From: Comamonadaceae bacterium
GTDB lineage: Bacteria > Pseudomonadota > Gammaproteobacteria > Burkholderiales > Burkholderiaceae_C
Assembly: GCA_947461325.1 (NCBI GenBank)
Contig: CANHLD010000039.1
Span: 1-11,879, forward strand
DNA: 11,879 bases
Reading direction: 5' to 3'
The position numbers and the translations under genes were made by a program. Below the pieces are notes generated by a model. The model was given only the letters and a program-made list of their open reading frames with translations. It did no database searches and was not told the origin of the DNA. Shown here one piece after another: positions 1 to 6,616 of the stretch (within the stretch, counting starts at the first letter, position 1; each line of letters starts with the position of its first letter).

Positions 1-1400
1 AATCATTGAATGCCGTCGGCATCGGTCGCAACGACCGCGTGGCGTTGGTATTGCCCAACGGCGCAGACATGGCATCGTCATTCATCACCGTGGCGGCATG
101 TTGCACTTCCGCACCGCTCAACCCCTCTTACCGTGCTGATGAATTCGAGTTTTACTTGAACGACTTGAACGCTAAGGCCTTGATCGTCGAAGCAGGTTCT
201 GCTTCACCGGCGATTGAAGTCGCACGCAAACTCGGTGTGTCTATTTTGGTGTTGCATCCCACACCCGACCATGGTGCAGGTTCATTCACCTTGGACACCT
301 CTGCACGCACAGCAGCCGCGCCTGCGCACCCCGGCGCGGCATTGGCTGATGATGTGGCACTGGTGCTTCACACATCAGGCACCACATCTCGGCCGAAGAT
401 CGTGCCTTTGACACAGCGCAACGTCTGCGCTTCAGCCCAACACATCGCCACCAGCACGCGCTTCACATCCACCGACAGAGGCTTGAATGTCATGCCTTTG
501 TTCCATATACATGGCTTGATCGCAGGCATATTGGCGCCGTTGTCACAAGGGGGTGAAGTGCATTGCACAGGCGGCTTTAATGCCTTGAAATTTTTTGCAC
601 AAATGGACGAAGTCAAACCGACTTGGTATACCGCCGTGCCCACCATGCACCAGGCGATTTTGTCCAGAGCTGCCAACAACAAAGAGGTGATTGCGCGTGT
701 GCCTTTGCGCTTTATCCGTTCATCATCATCTTCACTGCCACCTCAAGTGCTGGCCGAGTTGGAGGCTACGTTTCACGCACCGGTGATTGAAGCCTACGGC
801 ATGACAGAGGCCGCTCACCAAATGGCTTGCAACCCACTGCCGCCTGCACAGCGCAAACCCGGCACCGTCGGCATCGCAGCAGGTCCTGAAGTCGCCATCA
901 TGGACTTAGACGGCAACTTGCTGAAAGCCGGTGACACCGGTGAAATCGTGATTCGCGGACCTAACGTCACACCCGGCTATGAAAACAACGACAAAGCCAA
1001 CGCAGAAGCATTCACACACGGATGGTTTCGCACCGGTGACCAGGGCAATATGGACGCGGACGGCTACATCAGCATCACCGGTCGATTGAAGGAAATCATC
1101 AACCGGGGCGGCGAAAAAATCAGCCCCCGCGAAATCGATGAAATATTGATGGACCATCCGGCCGTCGGTCAAGTCGTGTGTTTCGGCATCCCGCACGACA
1201 AACTCGGCGAAGAAGTCGGCGCTGCAGTTGTTCTGCGTGAAGGCGTGGCAGCCACAGAAAAAGAATTGCGCGATTACGTTTCCACGCGTGTCGCAGATTT
1301 CAAAGTACCTCGCAAAATTTTGTTGCTGGAAGAAATTCCTAAAGGCGCAACCGGCAAATTGCAACGCATAGGCATGGCACAAAAACTCGGTCTGGCATAA
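1..1400 (+). CDS. AMP-forming acyl-CoA ligase, oxalyl-CoA synthetase (AAE3/Pcs60)-like, 5' partial
   Basis: ANL-superfamily adenylating enzyme that would activate a carboxylic acid with ATP and CoA in the cytoplasm. The frame is open to the left edge, and the first visible residues match the family some 40 residues inside the N-terminus, so the true start lies outside the window. Counting from the TTG at position 6, the visible motifs are the P-loop SGTTSRPK (124-131), YGMTEA (264-269), WFRTGD (340-345), the hinge region GRLKEIINRGGEKISP (359-374) and the C-terminal catalytic lysine in ATGKLQR (K451). The serine in SGTTSRPK, the WYTAVPTMHQ segment and the EAYGMTEAAHQM segment resemble plant AAE3 and yeast Pcs60 oxalyl-CoA synthetases and their bacterial relatives. 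The substrate cannot be read from sequence; oxalate is the closest family guess. The stop is 5 nt before a TauE/SafE gene, so the two are probably cotranscribed. Confidence 0.88.
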   Translation, partial: SLNAVGIGRNDRVALVLPNGADMASSFITVAACCTSAPLNPSYRADEFEFYLNDLNAKALIVEAGSASPAIEVARKLGVSILVLHPTPDHGAGSFTLDTSARTAAAPAHPGAALADDVALVLHTSGTTSRPKIVPLTQRNVCASAQHIATSTRFTSTDRGLNVMPLFHIHGLIAGILAPLSQGGEVHCTGGFNALKFFAQMDEVKPTWYTAVPTMHQAILSRAANNKEVIARVPLRFIRSSSSSLPPQVLAELEATFHAPVIEAYGMTEAAHQMACNPLPPAQRKPGTVGIAAGPEVAIMDLDGNLLKAGDTGEIVIRGPNVTPGYENNDKANAEAFTHGWFRTGDQGNMDADGYISITGRLKEIINRGGEKISPREIDEILMDHPAVGQVVCFGIPHDKLGEEVGAAVVLREGVAATEKELRDYVSTRVADFKVPRKILLLEEIPKGATGKLQRIGMAQKLGLA

Positions 1401-1405
1401 ACCGA

Positions 1406-2227
1406 ATGACAAACTGGCCGTTGATGTTGTTGGCACTTGCCGCAATGGGCTCTTGTGCAGGTTTTTTGGCAGGATTGCTGGGCGTCGGTGGTGCCTTGGT
1501 CATGATTCCCTTTCTTACTTTTTTGCTTCATCACCTTGACCTGTCTACTGACATGGCGGTGAAAATGGCGATTGCCACCGGCATGTCAACCATCGTCATT
1601 ACCTCACTGGCAAGCACGCGTGCCCACCATCAGGCGGGTGCTGTTCGATGGGATTTGTTCAAAGGCATTGCGCCCGGTCTGGTCTTAGGCAGTGCTGTCT
1701 CCAGTCTGTGGTTGTTCGCCGTCATCAAGGGCTCTGTGCTGGCTTTGGTGTTCAGTTTTTTCACGGCGTTTTCAGCCACTCAAATGTTGCTGGATAAAAA
1801 ACCCAAACCCAGTAGACAAATGCCGGGGCCTGCCGGTCAATCTTTAGCCGGGGGCATCATCGGTTTGATTTCCGGACTGGTAGGCGCAGGAGGTGCATTC
1901 ATCAGCGTGCCGTTCATGGCTTGGTGCAACGTGCCCATGCGCCAGGCGGTGGGCACCAGTGCGGCTTTGGGTTTTCCAATCGCACTGGCTAACGCCATCG
2001 GCTATGTGGTCAGCGGTTGGTCTGTGACAAATACACCGCCGCACAGTTTCGGTTTTGTTTGGCTGCCCGGTTTTTTCATTATTTGTGTTTGCACTGTATT
2101 CACCGCGCCCATGGGTGCAAGGTATGCGCAGCGACTACCTGTGGCCAAACTCAAACGTGGTTTCGCATATTTACTTTACGTGTTGGCTTGCACCATGTTG
2201 TATCGCGGGTTGTCAGCGTTTCAATGA
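1406..2227 (+). CDS. TauE/SafE-family membrane permease (anion exporter)
   Basis: Integral inner-membrane protein of 273 residues with about seven or eight hydrophobic segments. It shows the internal duplication typical of the TauE/SafE family (PF01925): GFLAGLLGVGGALVMIPFL at 19-37 and the related GLISGLVGAGGAFISVPFM at 153-171, each a glycine-rich re-entrant or transmembrane signature. Family members export sulfite, sulfoacetate or other small organic anions, but most are uncharacterised. The ATG lies only 5 nt after the stop of the acyl-CoA ligase gene and no clear Shine-Dalgarno sequence precedes it, which suggests translational coupling and a shared pathway. Length and both halves look complete. 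The substrate is unknown. A sulfite exporter is the default annotation, and a link to the ligase substrate is only inference. Confidence 0.87.
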   Translation: MTNWPLMLLALAAMGSCAGFLAGLLGVGGALVMIPFLTFLLHHLDLSTDMAVKMAIATGMSTIVITSLASTRAHHQAGAVRWDLFKGIAPGLVLGSAVSSLWLFAVIKGSVLALVFSFFTAFSATQMLLDKKPKPSRQMPGPAGQSLAGGIIGLISGLVGAGGAFISVPFMAWCNVPMRQAVGTSAALGFPIALANAIGYVVSGWSVTNTPPHSFGFVWLPGFFIICVCTVFTAPMGARYAQRLPVAKLKRGFAYLLYVLACTMLYRGLSAFQ

Positions 2228-2277
2228 TGTTTAAGTTAGTTGGAATAGCTTAGGCTGAACCATCCTTTGGGTGTGGG

Positions 2278-2385
2278 AATTTGTTGAGTTGAACAAAGAC
2301 ACGCTTTGACCGACCCATCCGGTGTAGTTGGCATTTCTGCGGTTCTGTTAAGTCACGCTTTGGCCGACCCATCAGGGGTAATTGG
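2278..2385. repeat. Imperfect tandem repeat, two units of about 54 bp
   Basis: Two adjacent units, 2278-2331 and 2332-2385, can be aligned without gaps. The last 32 bases of each unit (2300-2331 and 2354-2385) differ at only four positions and share CACGCTTTG, CCGACCCATC and a terminal TTGG. The first 22 bases match at about half the positions. A more decayed partial unit may precede them near 2261-2277 (AACCATCC...GGGTGTGG). The repeat fills most of the 178-nt gap between the convergent tauE-like and uspA genes. No reading frame or clear terminator is seen in it. Confidence 0.6.
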
Positions 2386-2404
2386 AACCTGACCCCAATT
2401 ACCA
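2379..2404 (+). repeat. Single copy of a 26-bp REP-like unit
   Basis: The 26 bases here are identical to 3111-3136 and to the reverse complement of 3078-3103. The unit is itself an imperfect palindrome: GGTAATTGG (2377-2385) can pair with CCAATTACC (2395-2403) around a 9-nt loop. It ends two bases before the uspA stop codon, so it lies in the shared 3' region of two convergent genes, a common location for REP-type elements. No U-run follows on either strand, so a role as an intrinsic terminator is not supported. Confidence 0.7.
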
Positions 2405-2405
2405 A

Positions 2406-2849
2406 TTAACGCAACACCAACACTGGAGTCTTTGCGTGCGTCAACACTGCCAGCGTTTCGCTACCTAACAGCAAACGCTTGATCCCTTTGCGTCCGTGAG
2501 AAGCCATGATGATCAAATCCGCCTTGTAGTGGTTTGCTTGATCCATCAAACCGTGAGCGATGTCGTCCGACTTCACCACCTTGGTACCCGTGACCACACC
2601 TTTGGCTTTGGCTTGCACCTCCACTTTGTCCAATACCTTTTGTGCCGTCTGCACCCATTGCTCTTCAATTTTTTTACTATCCACATCACTCACCGCAAAT
2701 GAACCTTCAAAGTAAGTTTGTATGTAGTGCGGAACCACATTGACCGCAAGCAATTCAGCTTTGAATTGAACCGCCATCTCTATGGCAGAGTCCACTGCCT
2801 TTTGTGAAAGATGCGAGCCGTCGGTAGCGACCATGATGCGTTTGTACAT
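2406..2849 (-). CDS. uspA: Universal stress protein, UspA family
   Basis: Single-domain cytoplasmic Usp protein of 147 residues, the usual length. It starts with the typical strand ending in MVATDGS, with D10 at the nucleotide site. Near the C-terminus it has ASHGRKGIKRLLLGS (116-130), which is the ATP-binding G-2X-G-9X-G(S/T) motif with alanine in place of the first glycine. This suggests an ATP-binding type, although the change could weaken binding. A good Shine-Dalgarno sequence AGGAG (2857-2861) lies 7 nt before the ATG. The gene has its own promoter with an FNR box (see the 2888-2929 entry), so it is probably induced when oxygen is low, as Anr-controlled usp genes are in Pseudomonas. The gene symbol marks the family only; several paralogues are usual in a genome. 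Confidence 0.92.
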   Translation of the reverse strand: MYKRIMVATDGSHLSQKAVDSAIEMAVQFKAELLAVNVVPHYIQTYFEGSFAVSDVDSKKIEEQWVQTAQKVLDKVEVQAKAKGVVTGTKVVKSDDIAHGLMDQANHYKADLIIMASHGRKGIKRLLLGSETLAVLTHAKTPVLVLR

Positions 2850-2887
2850 TTGAAAACTCCTAGTTATTAAGTCAATTCAATATATGA

Positions 2888-2929
2888 AGAATACGACTGA
2901 CAAAATTCTGCTGTATTGATCATCATCAA
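2888..2929 (-). promoter_or_regulatory. FNR-activated (class II) promoter of uspA
   Basis: A perfect FNR/Anr box, TTGAT-N4-ATCAA, occupies 2916-2929. Read on the minus strand, 22 nt separate it from TATTCT (2888-2893), a 4/6 match to the sigma70 -10 element. This is the spacing expected when the box is centred at -41.5. The start of transcription would be near 2881, giving a leader of about 31 nt that contains the AGGAG of uspA. The box lies just downstream of the stop of the DsbD_2-like gene. The box and spacing are seen directly; activation by the FNR encoded at 5184-5909 is inferred. Confidence 0.8.
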
Positions 2930-2943
2930 CAAAAGCGAAAATT

Positions 2944-3705
2944 TCAAACAGTGATACTTGGCAAACACCAGGGCGATACGCTGTGGGTCAATCCTGTCCA
3001 CAAACCCCATGCAGCTGTCACCATCAGCAATAAACCGGACAGTCTGGTTCCCAAGTGATTGAATATCTTGGTCTTTGTGGTAATTGGGGTCAGGTTCCAA
3101 TTAATTCCATTAATTGGAACCTGACCCCAATTACCACCATTCATTAAGCGCGACCACAGCCACGGAAACACCGTCAGCATCAGCCCGCCGCCCAGTGCAA
3201 ACATAGCCATCACTAATGCACCTTGCACTGCGCCGGCAGTAAACATGGCCACCAGAAGTGCTGAATACAACAAACCACAGGGTAGCAATGCCCACACCAT
3301 GCCCAGCCACAATGGTGCCAAAGCTTGCTTCGACAAAGCGTTTGTTTGGGTGGACATGGTCTGCCATATACGTTGTGCAGTTCGACTCACCCACAAAGGT
3401 TGTTCGGCTCTGAACATCAGCCACAAACCCCAGATCACGCCAGCAATATGCAGCATGCTCCATAGCGGATGAAGCACCGCAGTCTGCTCAGCCATCCAAC
3501 CCAGTGCGTTCATGGACATAGCCGCGATCGCACCCAATGCGGCATACCCCGCAAGACGCCCGGCTTGAAACAGCAACAGATTGCGCGTGGCCGATTGACC
3601 GGGCATGCGAGAGACGCCCATGCACGCCGAGCCACACATGACCAAGCAATGCGGCCCACCGGCCAAGCCCATTAAAAAAGCGCTGATCAACAGGGAACTG
3701 AACAT
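2944..3705 (-). CDS. DsbD_2/SafE-like membrane protein linked to cbb3 oxidase loci, with REP-like insertion
   Basis: Polytopic membrane protein of 253 residues from the ATG at 3705. The N-terminus has the GGPHCLVMCG signature (16-25) and a middle helix has LLPCGLLYS (141-149); these conserved cysteines place it in the DsbD_2 group (PF13386), annotated as sulfite exporter TauE/SafE or CcdA-like. Genes of this group often sit beside cco, hemN and fnr genes in proteobacteria. A role in copper, thiol or haem handling for oxidase assembly is inferred. The start overlaps the hemN stop (TGATG, with GTG at 3708 as an alternative), and no Shine-Dalgarno sequence is visible, so translation is probably coupled to hemN. 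Residues about 190-211 are encoded by the inverted repeat at 3077-3137 and look like an insertion in a loop before the last transmembrane helix. Confidence 0.82.
   Translation of the reverse strand: MFSSLLISAFLMGLAGGPHCLVMCGSACMGVSRMPGQSATRNLLLFQAGRLAGYAALGAIAAMSMNALGWMAEQTAVLHPLWSMLHIAGVIWGLWLMFRAEQPLWVSRTAQRIWQTMSTQTNALSKQALAPLWLGMVWALLPCGLLYSALLVAMFTAGAVQGALVMAMFALGGGLMLTVFPWLWSRLMNGGNWGQVPINGINWNLTPITTKTKIFNHLGTRLSGLLLMVTAAWGLWTGLTHSVSPWCLPSITV
3077..3137. repeat. Perfect inverted repeat (29-bp arms, 3-nt loop) inside a coding sequence
   Basis: Left arm 3077-3105 and right arm 3109-3137 are exact reverse complements around TCC. Each arm contains one copy of the 26-bp unit also found at 2379-2404, so this is a head-to-head pair of REP-like units, as in BIMEs or small MITEs. 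On the minus strand it is translated without a stop as part of the DsbD_2-like protein: one arm gives NWGQVPI and the other NWNLTPIT. The mRNA could form a very stable hairpin. No U-run follows, so it is not an intrinsic terminator. Confidence 0.9.
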
Positions 3706-5084
3706 CACAAAATTTTGGAGAAATGCGTCCGTTTTTCATCGGATTGCACATACTTGTCAAATACCATTGCAATGGCTCTGACAAGATACCAACCATTAGC
3801 AGTGACTGTGATCACCCGGCCGTCAAACTCGATAAGGCCGTGTTTGGCAAATGCTTCCAACTGAGCCAGCTCACTTGCAAAGTAAGTGCTGAACTCCAGC
3901 AAATGCGATTGCTCAATGTCTGCCAACTCCACCCTGCCCTGACACATCAACGCCATGATGATGCTGCGCCTGGCCAAATCATCCCGGGTCAAGCCAATGC
4001 CTTTGACCACCGGTAATTTCCCATGATGCAACAAGTCCGAATAATCGTCTATCAACTTGGCGTTTTGCACATAACTCGACCCCATGCTGCCAATGGCAGA
4101 GACGCCTAAGCCGAGCAAATCACCATCAGGGCGGGTGCTGTAGCCTTGGAAATTTCTGTGCAATCTGCCCTGGCGTTTAGCAACGGACAAACCATCTTCG
4201 GGCAACGCAAAATGATCCATGCCTATATACACATAACCTGCATCTTGCAGTTGCTGCAATGCCATTTCCAACATGCTTGTTTTTTGTGATGCACTTGGAA
4301 GGCTTTCGACATGTATGTGACGCTGCGGTTTGAATCGAGCGGGTAAATGTGCGTAACCATAAATGGCCAAACGGTCGGGGCGAAGTTGTAAGACAGCGTG
4401 CAAAGTGCGTTGCCAACTTGCTTGTGTTTGAAGCGGCAAACCATAGATCAAGTCTAAATTGACGGAGACAAATCCTATGGCTCTGGCGGCCTGCATCAGG
4501 GCATGTACTTGGTCCACAGTTTGTACACGGTGTACGGCTTGCTGAACTTGTGGATCGAAATCTTGTATGCCCAAACTCAGCCGGTTAAAACCCATAGCCC
4601 ACAAATTGTGTAAGCGCTCAATATCAACTGTTCTGGGGTCAACCTCAATGGCAAATTCACCATTCGGCTGCCATTGAAATGCAGCCTTGAGCAGATTTAC
4701 CAACTCATGTAATTCCTTGTCTTTGAAAAAAGTAGGCGTGCCGCCGCCCAAATGAATTTGCGAAACCGCCTGACCTTGCCCCAAATGCGGTACCAACAAC
4801 TCAACTTCACGTTGCAAATCATCCAGATAGTCGATAGCTTTTTGATAATTTCCGGTGATGATTTTGTTACAGGCGCAGTAGTAGCACAAAGATGCACAAA
4901 AAGGTATGTGTATATATATCGAAAGTGGCGACATCATCCCGCGCGGACTGACACGGCGCTCTTTCAATGAATCAAGGTACTGAGCCTCTCCATAGGCTTC
5001 AACGAACCTATCGGCCGTGGGGTACGACGTATACCGCGGCCCTGGCATATCAAACTGTTGAAGAATATCTTTAGAAATGATCAT
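3705..5084 (-). CDS. hemN: Oxygen-independent coproporphyrinogen III oxidase (radical SAM)
   Basis: Radical SAM enzyme that converts coproporphyrinogen III to protoporphyrinogen IX without oxygen, in the cytoplasm. With the ATG at 5084 the protein has 459 residues (E. coli HemN has 457). Its [4Fe-4S] motif CASLCYYCAC places cysteines at 63, 67, 70 and 72, one residue off the E. coli positions, which supports this start. GPRYTSYPTA near the N-terminus and GGGTPTFF are typical of true HemN rather than HemW. An in-frame ATG at 5096 and a longer frame to 5129 exist, but the longer form would begin upstream of the predicted transcription start. No clear Shine-Dalgarno sequence is seen. The gene overlaps the following DsbD_2-like gene at TGATG. 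An FNR box at 5135-5148 lies upstream, consistent with anaerobic induction. Confidence 0.93.
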   Translation of the reverse strand: MIISKDILQQFDMPGPRYTSYPTADRFVEAYGEAQYLDSLKERRVSPRGMMSPLSIYIHIPFCASLCYYCACNKIITGNYQKAIDYLDDLQREVELLVPHLGQGQAVSQIHLGGGTPTFFKDKELHELVNLLKAAFQWQPNGEFAIEVDPRTVDIERLHNLWAMGFNRLSLGIQDFDPQVQQAVHRVQTVDQVHALMQAARAIGFVSVNLDLIYGLPLQTQASWQRTLHAVLQLRPDRLAIYGYAHLPARFKPQRHIHVESLPSASQKTSMLEMALQQLQDAGYVYIGMDHFALPEDGLSVAKRQGRLHRNFQGYSTRPDGDLLGLGVSAIGSMGSSYVQNAKLIDDYSDLLHHGKLPVVKGIGLTRDDLARRSIIMALMCQGRVELADIEQSHLLEFSTYFASELAQLEAFAKHGLIEFDGRVITVTANGWYLVRAIAMVFDKYVQSDEKRTHFSKIL

Positions 5085-5104
5085 GTTGGTCAGCATTAGC
5101 AACG

Positions 5105-5148
5105 ATAATGTGCCTGTGATCACTGGCAAGCGTATTGAGCTAAATCAA
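5105..5148 (-). promoter_or_regulatory. FNR box in the hemN-fnr intergenic region, probable hemN promoter
   Basis: Read on the minus strand, TTGATTTAGCTCAA (5135-5148) matches the FNR consensus TTGAT-N4-ATCAA with one mismatch. CATTAT (5105-5110), a 4/6 match to -10, lies 24 nt downstream, close to but 2 nt longer than the class II spacing found at uspA. Transcription would start near 5098, leaving a very short leader before hemN. The same box is 35 nt upstream of the fnr start on the other strand and could also mediate autoregulation; no convincing -35/-10 pair for fnr was found. Confidence 0.65.
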
Positions 5149-5183
5149 AGAATGGTTTTTTTCATACTCACTTCAAAGGTTCT

Positions 5184-5909
5184 ATGACTTCGATGAACCC
5201 ACAAACATTCAAAGTAGCTTGTTCGAATTGCAATTTGCGCGAACTGTGCATGCCTGTCGACTTGAGTGCAGCAGACCTTGACCGCATAGACGCTTTGGTT
5301 GGCAACCGACGCAAAGTAGCTCGCGGCGACTCCCTCTATCACAACGGCGCCGAATTCAACTCCCTGTTCGCTATACGTACTGGATTTTTCAAAACAAGCA
5401 TCACACTCGAAGACGGCCGCGAGCAAGTCACCGGTTTTCAAATGGCAGGTGAAATCATGGGACTGGACGGCATCGTCAGCGACCGACACACCTGTGACGC
5501 CGTGGCTTTGGAAAACGCTGAGGTGTGCGCCATGCCTTTCGACAAAATCGAAGAGCTTTCACGCGAAGTCAACGCCTTGCAGCATCACGTTCACAAAATC
5601 ATGAGCCGTGAAATCGTGCGTGAACACGGCGTCATGATGATGCTGGGCAGCATGCGCGCCGAAGAAAGACTGGCCGCTTTTTTACTAAACTTGACCACAC
5701 GTTTGCATGCGCGAGGTTTTTCCCGCTCCGAGTTGGTATTGCGCATGACGCGTGAAGAAATCGGCAGTTACCTGGGTTTGAAAATTGAAACTGTCAGCCG
5801 CACTTTCACCAAAATGGTCGAAGACGGTGTATTGGAAGTCAAGCAGAAAAATCTGCGCATCCTTAAACCTGAAGCGCTCAAAGAACTGGTCAATGCACCC
5901 GCCTGTTAA
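5184..5909 (+). CDS. fnr: FNR-type oxygen-sensing transcription regulator
   Basis: Crp/Fnr-family regulator of 241 residues. It has all four cysteines that ligate the oxygen-labile [4Fe-4S] cluster in E. coli FNR: C13, C16 and C22 in CSNCNLRELC, and C115 in the segment ENAEVCAMPF. The cyclic-nucleotide-type beta domain follows (about 30-120), then the dimer helix and a C-terminal helix-turn-helix (about 189-211). The recognition helix ETVSR (E202, S205, R206) matches the residues that read TTGAT in E. coli FNR, so the two FNR boxes in this window are likely targets. The ATG at 5184 has AAAGG 4 nt upstream; ATG 5193 is an alternative. Divergent from hemN and convergent with the cytochrome operon, 23 nt from the end of the octahaem gene. 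C104 and the terminal C241 are extra cysteines. Confidence 0.95.
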   Translation: MTSMNPQTFKVACSNCNLRELCMPVDLSAADLDRIDALVGNRRKVARGDSLYHNGAEFNSLFAIRTGFFKTSITLEDGREQVTGFQMAGEIMGLDGIVSDRHTCDAVALENAEVCAMPFDKIEELSREVNALQHHVHKIMSREIVREHGVMMMLGSMRAEERLAAFLLNLTTRLHARGFSRSELVLRMTREEIGSYLGLKIETVSRTFTKMVEDGVLEVKQKNLRILKPEALKELVNAPAC

Positions 5910-5932
5910 TGGGTAGCTTGTCGGCGTAAAGC

Positions 5933-6616
5933 TCAATCGTCATCGCCGCTGCGATGACATTCAACACATTGATCAAATTGTGTGATGCCTTCTTCCTGAT
6001 GTTCACGTCGAATTTTTTCAATTGAATGCTCATGGCACCCATAACATGTGTATCGCTTGTAATCATTGGCAATGTGACAAGTGGAACATGCAGCTGAATG
6101 GTGTTTATCGAGCACGAACAATTTGTCGTGCTCGAATGTGGCTGGTGTCCACTTCGTTTGCGCATGACATTGCGCGCAGTTGCCTTTGATTTGCTGATGA
6201 ATAAAATCTCCGGGGGGCATGTGACAAGCCTGACAATTTGCTCTCATCTCTGTTTTAAGCAAAGCATGATCGAATTTTCGGCTTAACTGGTAACGCTTAA
6301 CCCCCACATGGTCACTGTGGCAAGACACACAACTTGGTTGACTTAAATCTTTATGGAAAGTTGCTGAAGTCAAAGGCTTGGCAACTGGCAGCCCCTTGGT
6401 TGTCAAACGACCGATGTCGGCTGGCAGGTGGCAGGTGATGCATTTTTTGGAGTCAACTCCGCGAAATGATGTGTGGCAAGCAAAACAATCGCCATTCAAT
6501 TGTTGGTGCGCTGCCATTAAATGCCCAGGAGCGACCATCAGTTGAGCATAGGCAAAGGAAAGAATGGCGATGACCAACAAGACGACAAGCAGAACCAGTT
6601 TGAGTGTTCGACTCAT
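5933..6616 (-). CDS. Octahaem c-type cytochrome (cytochrome c3-like)
   Basis: Periplasmic multihaem cytochrome of 227 residues. An N-terminal hydrophobic segment (about 5-22) ending in FAYA-Q is either a cleavable signal peptide (AYA then Q25) or a membrane anchor. Eight CXXCH haem-binding motifs are visible, at 44-48, 59-63, 96-100, 128-132, 147-151, 177-181, 191-195 and 217-221, and many other histidines could be distal ligands. The ATG at 6616 overlaps the stop of the b-type cytochrome gene in an ATGA junction, which indicates translational coupling and a shared complex. A longer frame to 6706 is rejected because it runs through the upstream gene. No catalytic signature of a known reductase is recognised, so I treat it as an electron-transfer protein. 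Partner and final acceptor are unknown. Confidence 0.88.
   Translation of the reverse strand: MSRTLKLVLLVVLLVIAILSFAYAQLMVAPGHLMAAHQQLNGDCFACHTSFRGVDSKKCITCHLPADIGRLTTKGLPVAKPLTSATFHKDLSQPSCVSCHSDHVGVKRYQLSRKFDHALLKTEMRANCQACHMPPGDFIHQQIKGNCAQCHAQTKWTPATFEHDKLFVLDKHHSAACSTCHIANDYKRYTCYGCHEHSIEKIRREHQEEGITQFDQCVECHRSGDDD

Noticed and set aside
906..1445. Minus-strand frame of 179 codons opposite the acyl-CoA ligase
   Set aside because: The plus-strand product has all ligase motifs here; the antisense product has no family features.
2228..2405. CRISPR-like array in the tauE-uspA gap
   Set aside because: Only two clear units, imperfect, with spacers that themselves align to each other, and no cas genes.
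3077..3137. The long hairpin as an intrinsic terminator
   Set aside because: No U-run follows on either strand and it lies inside an open coding frame.
5116..5123. GTGATCAC palindrome in the hemN leader as a regulator site
   Set aside because: An 8-bp palindrome alone matches no operator I can name with its spacing; chance is likely.
5910..5932. Bidirectional terminator between fnr and the octahaem gene
   Set aside because: Only a weak 5-bp stem (AGCTT...AAGCT) without T-runs is visible.
5969..5976. TTGATCAA palindrome as an FNR/CRP-type site
   Set aside because: The half-sites have no N4 spacer, and it lies in the coding end of the octahaem gene, away from any promoter.
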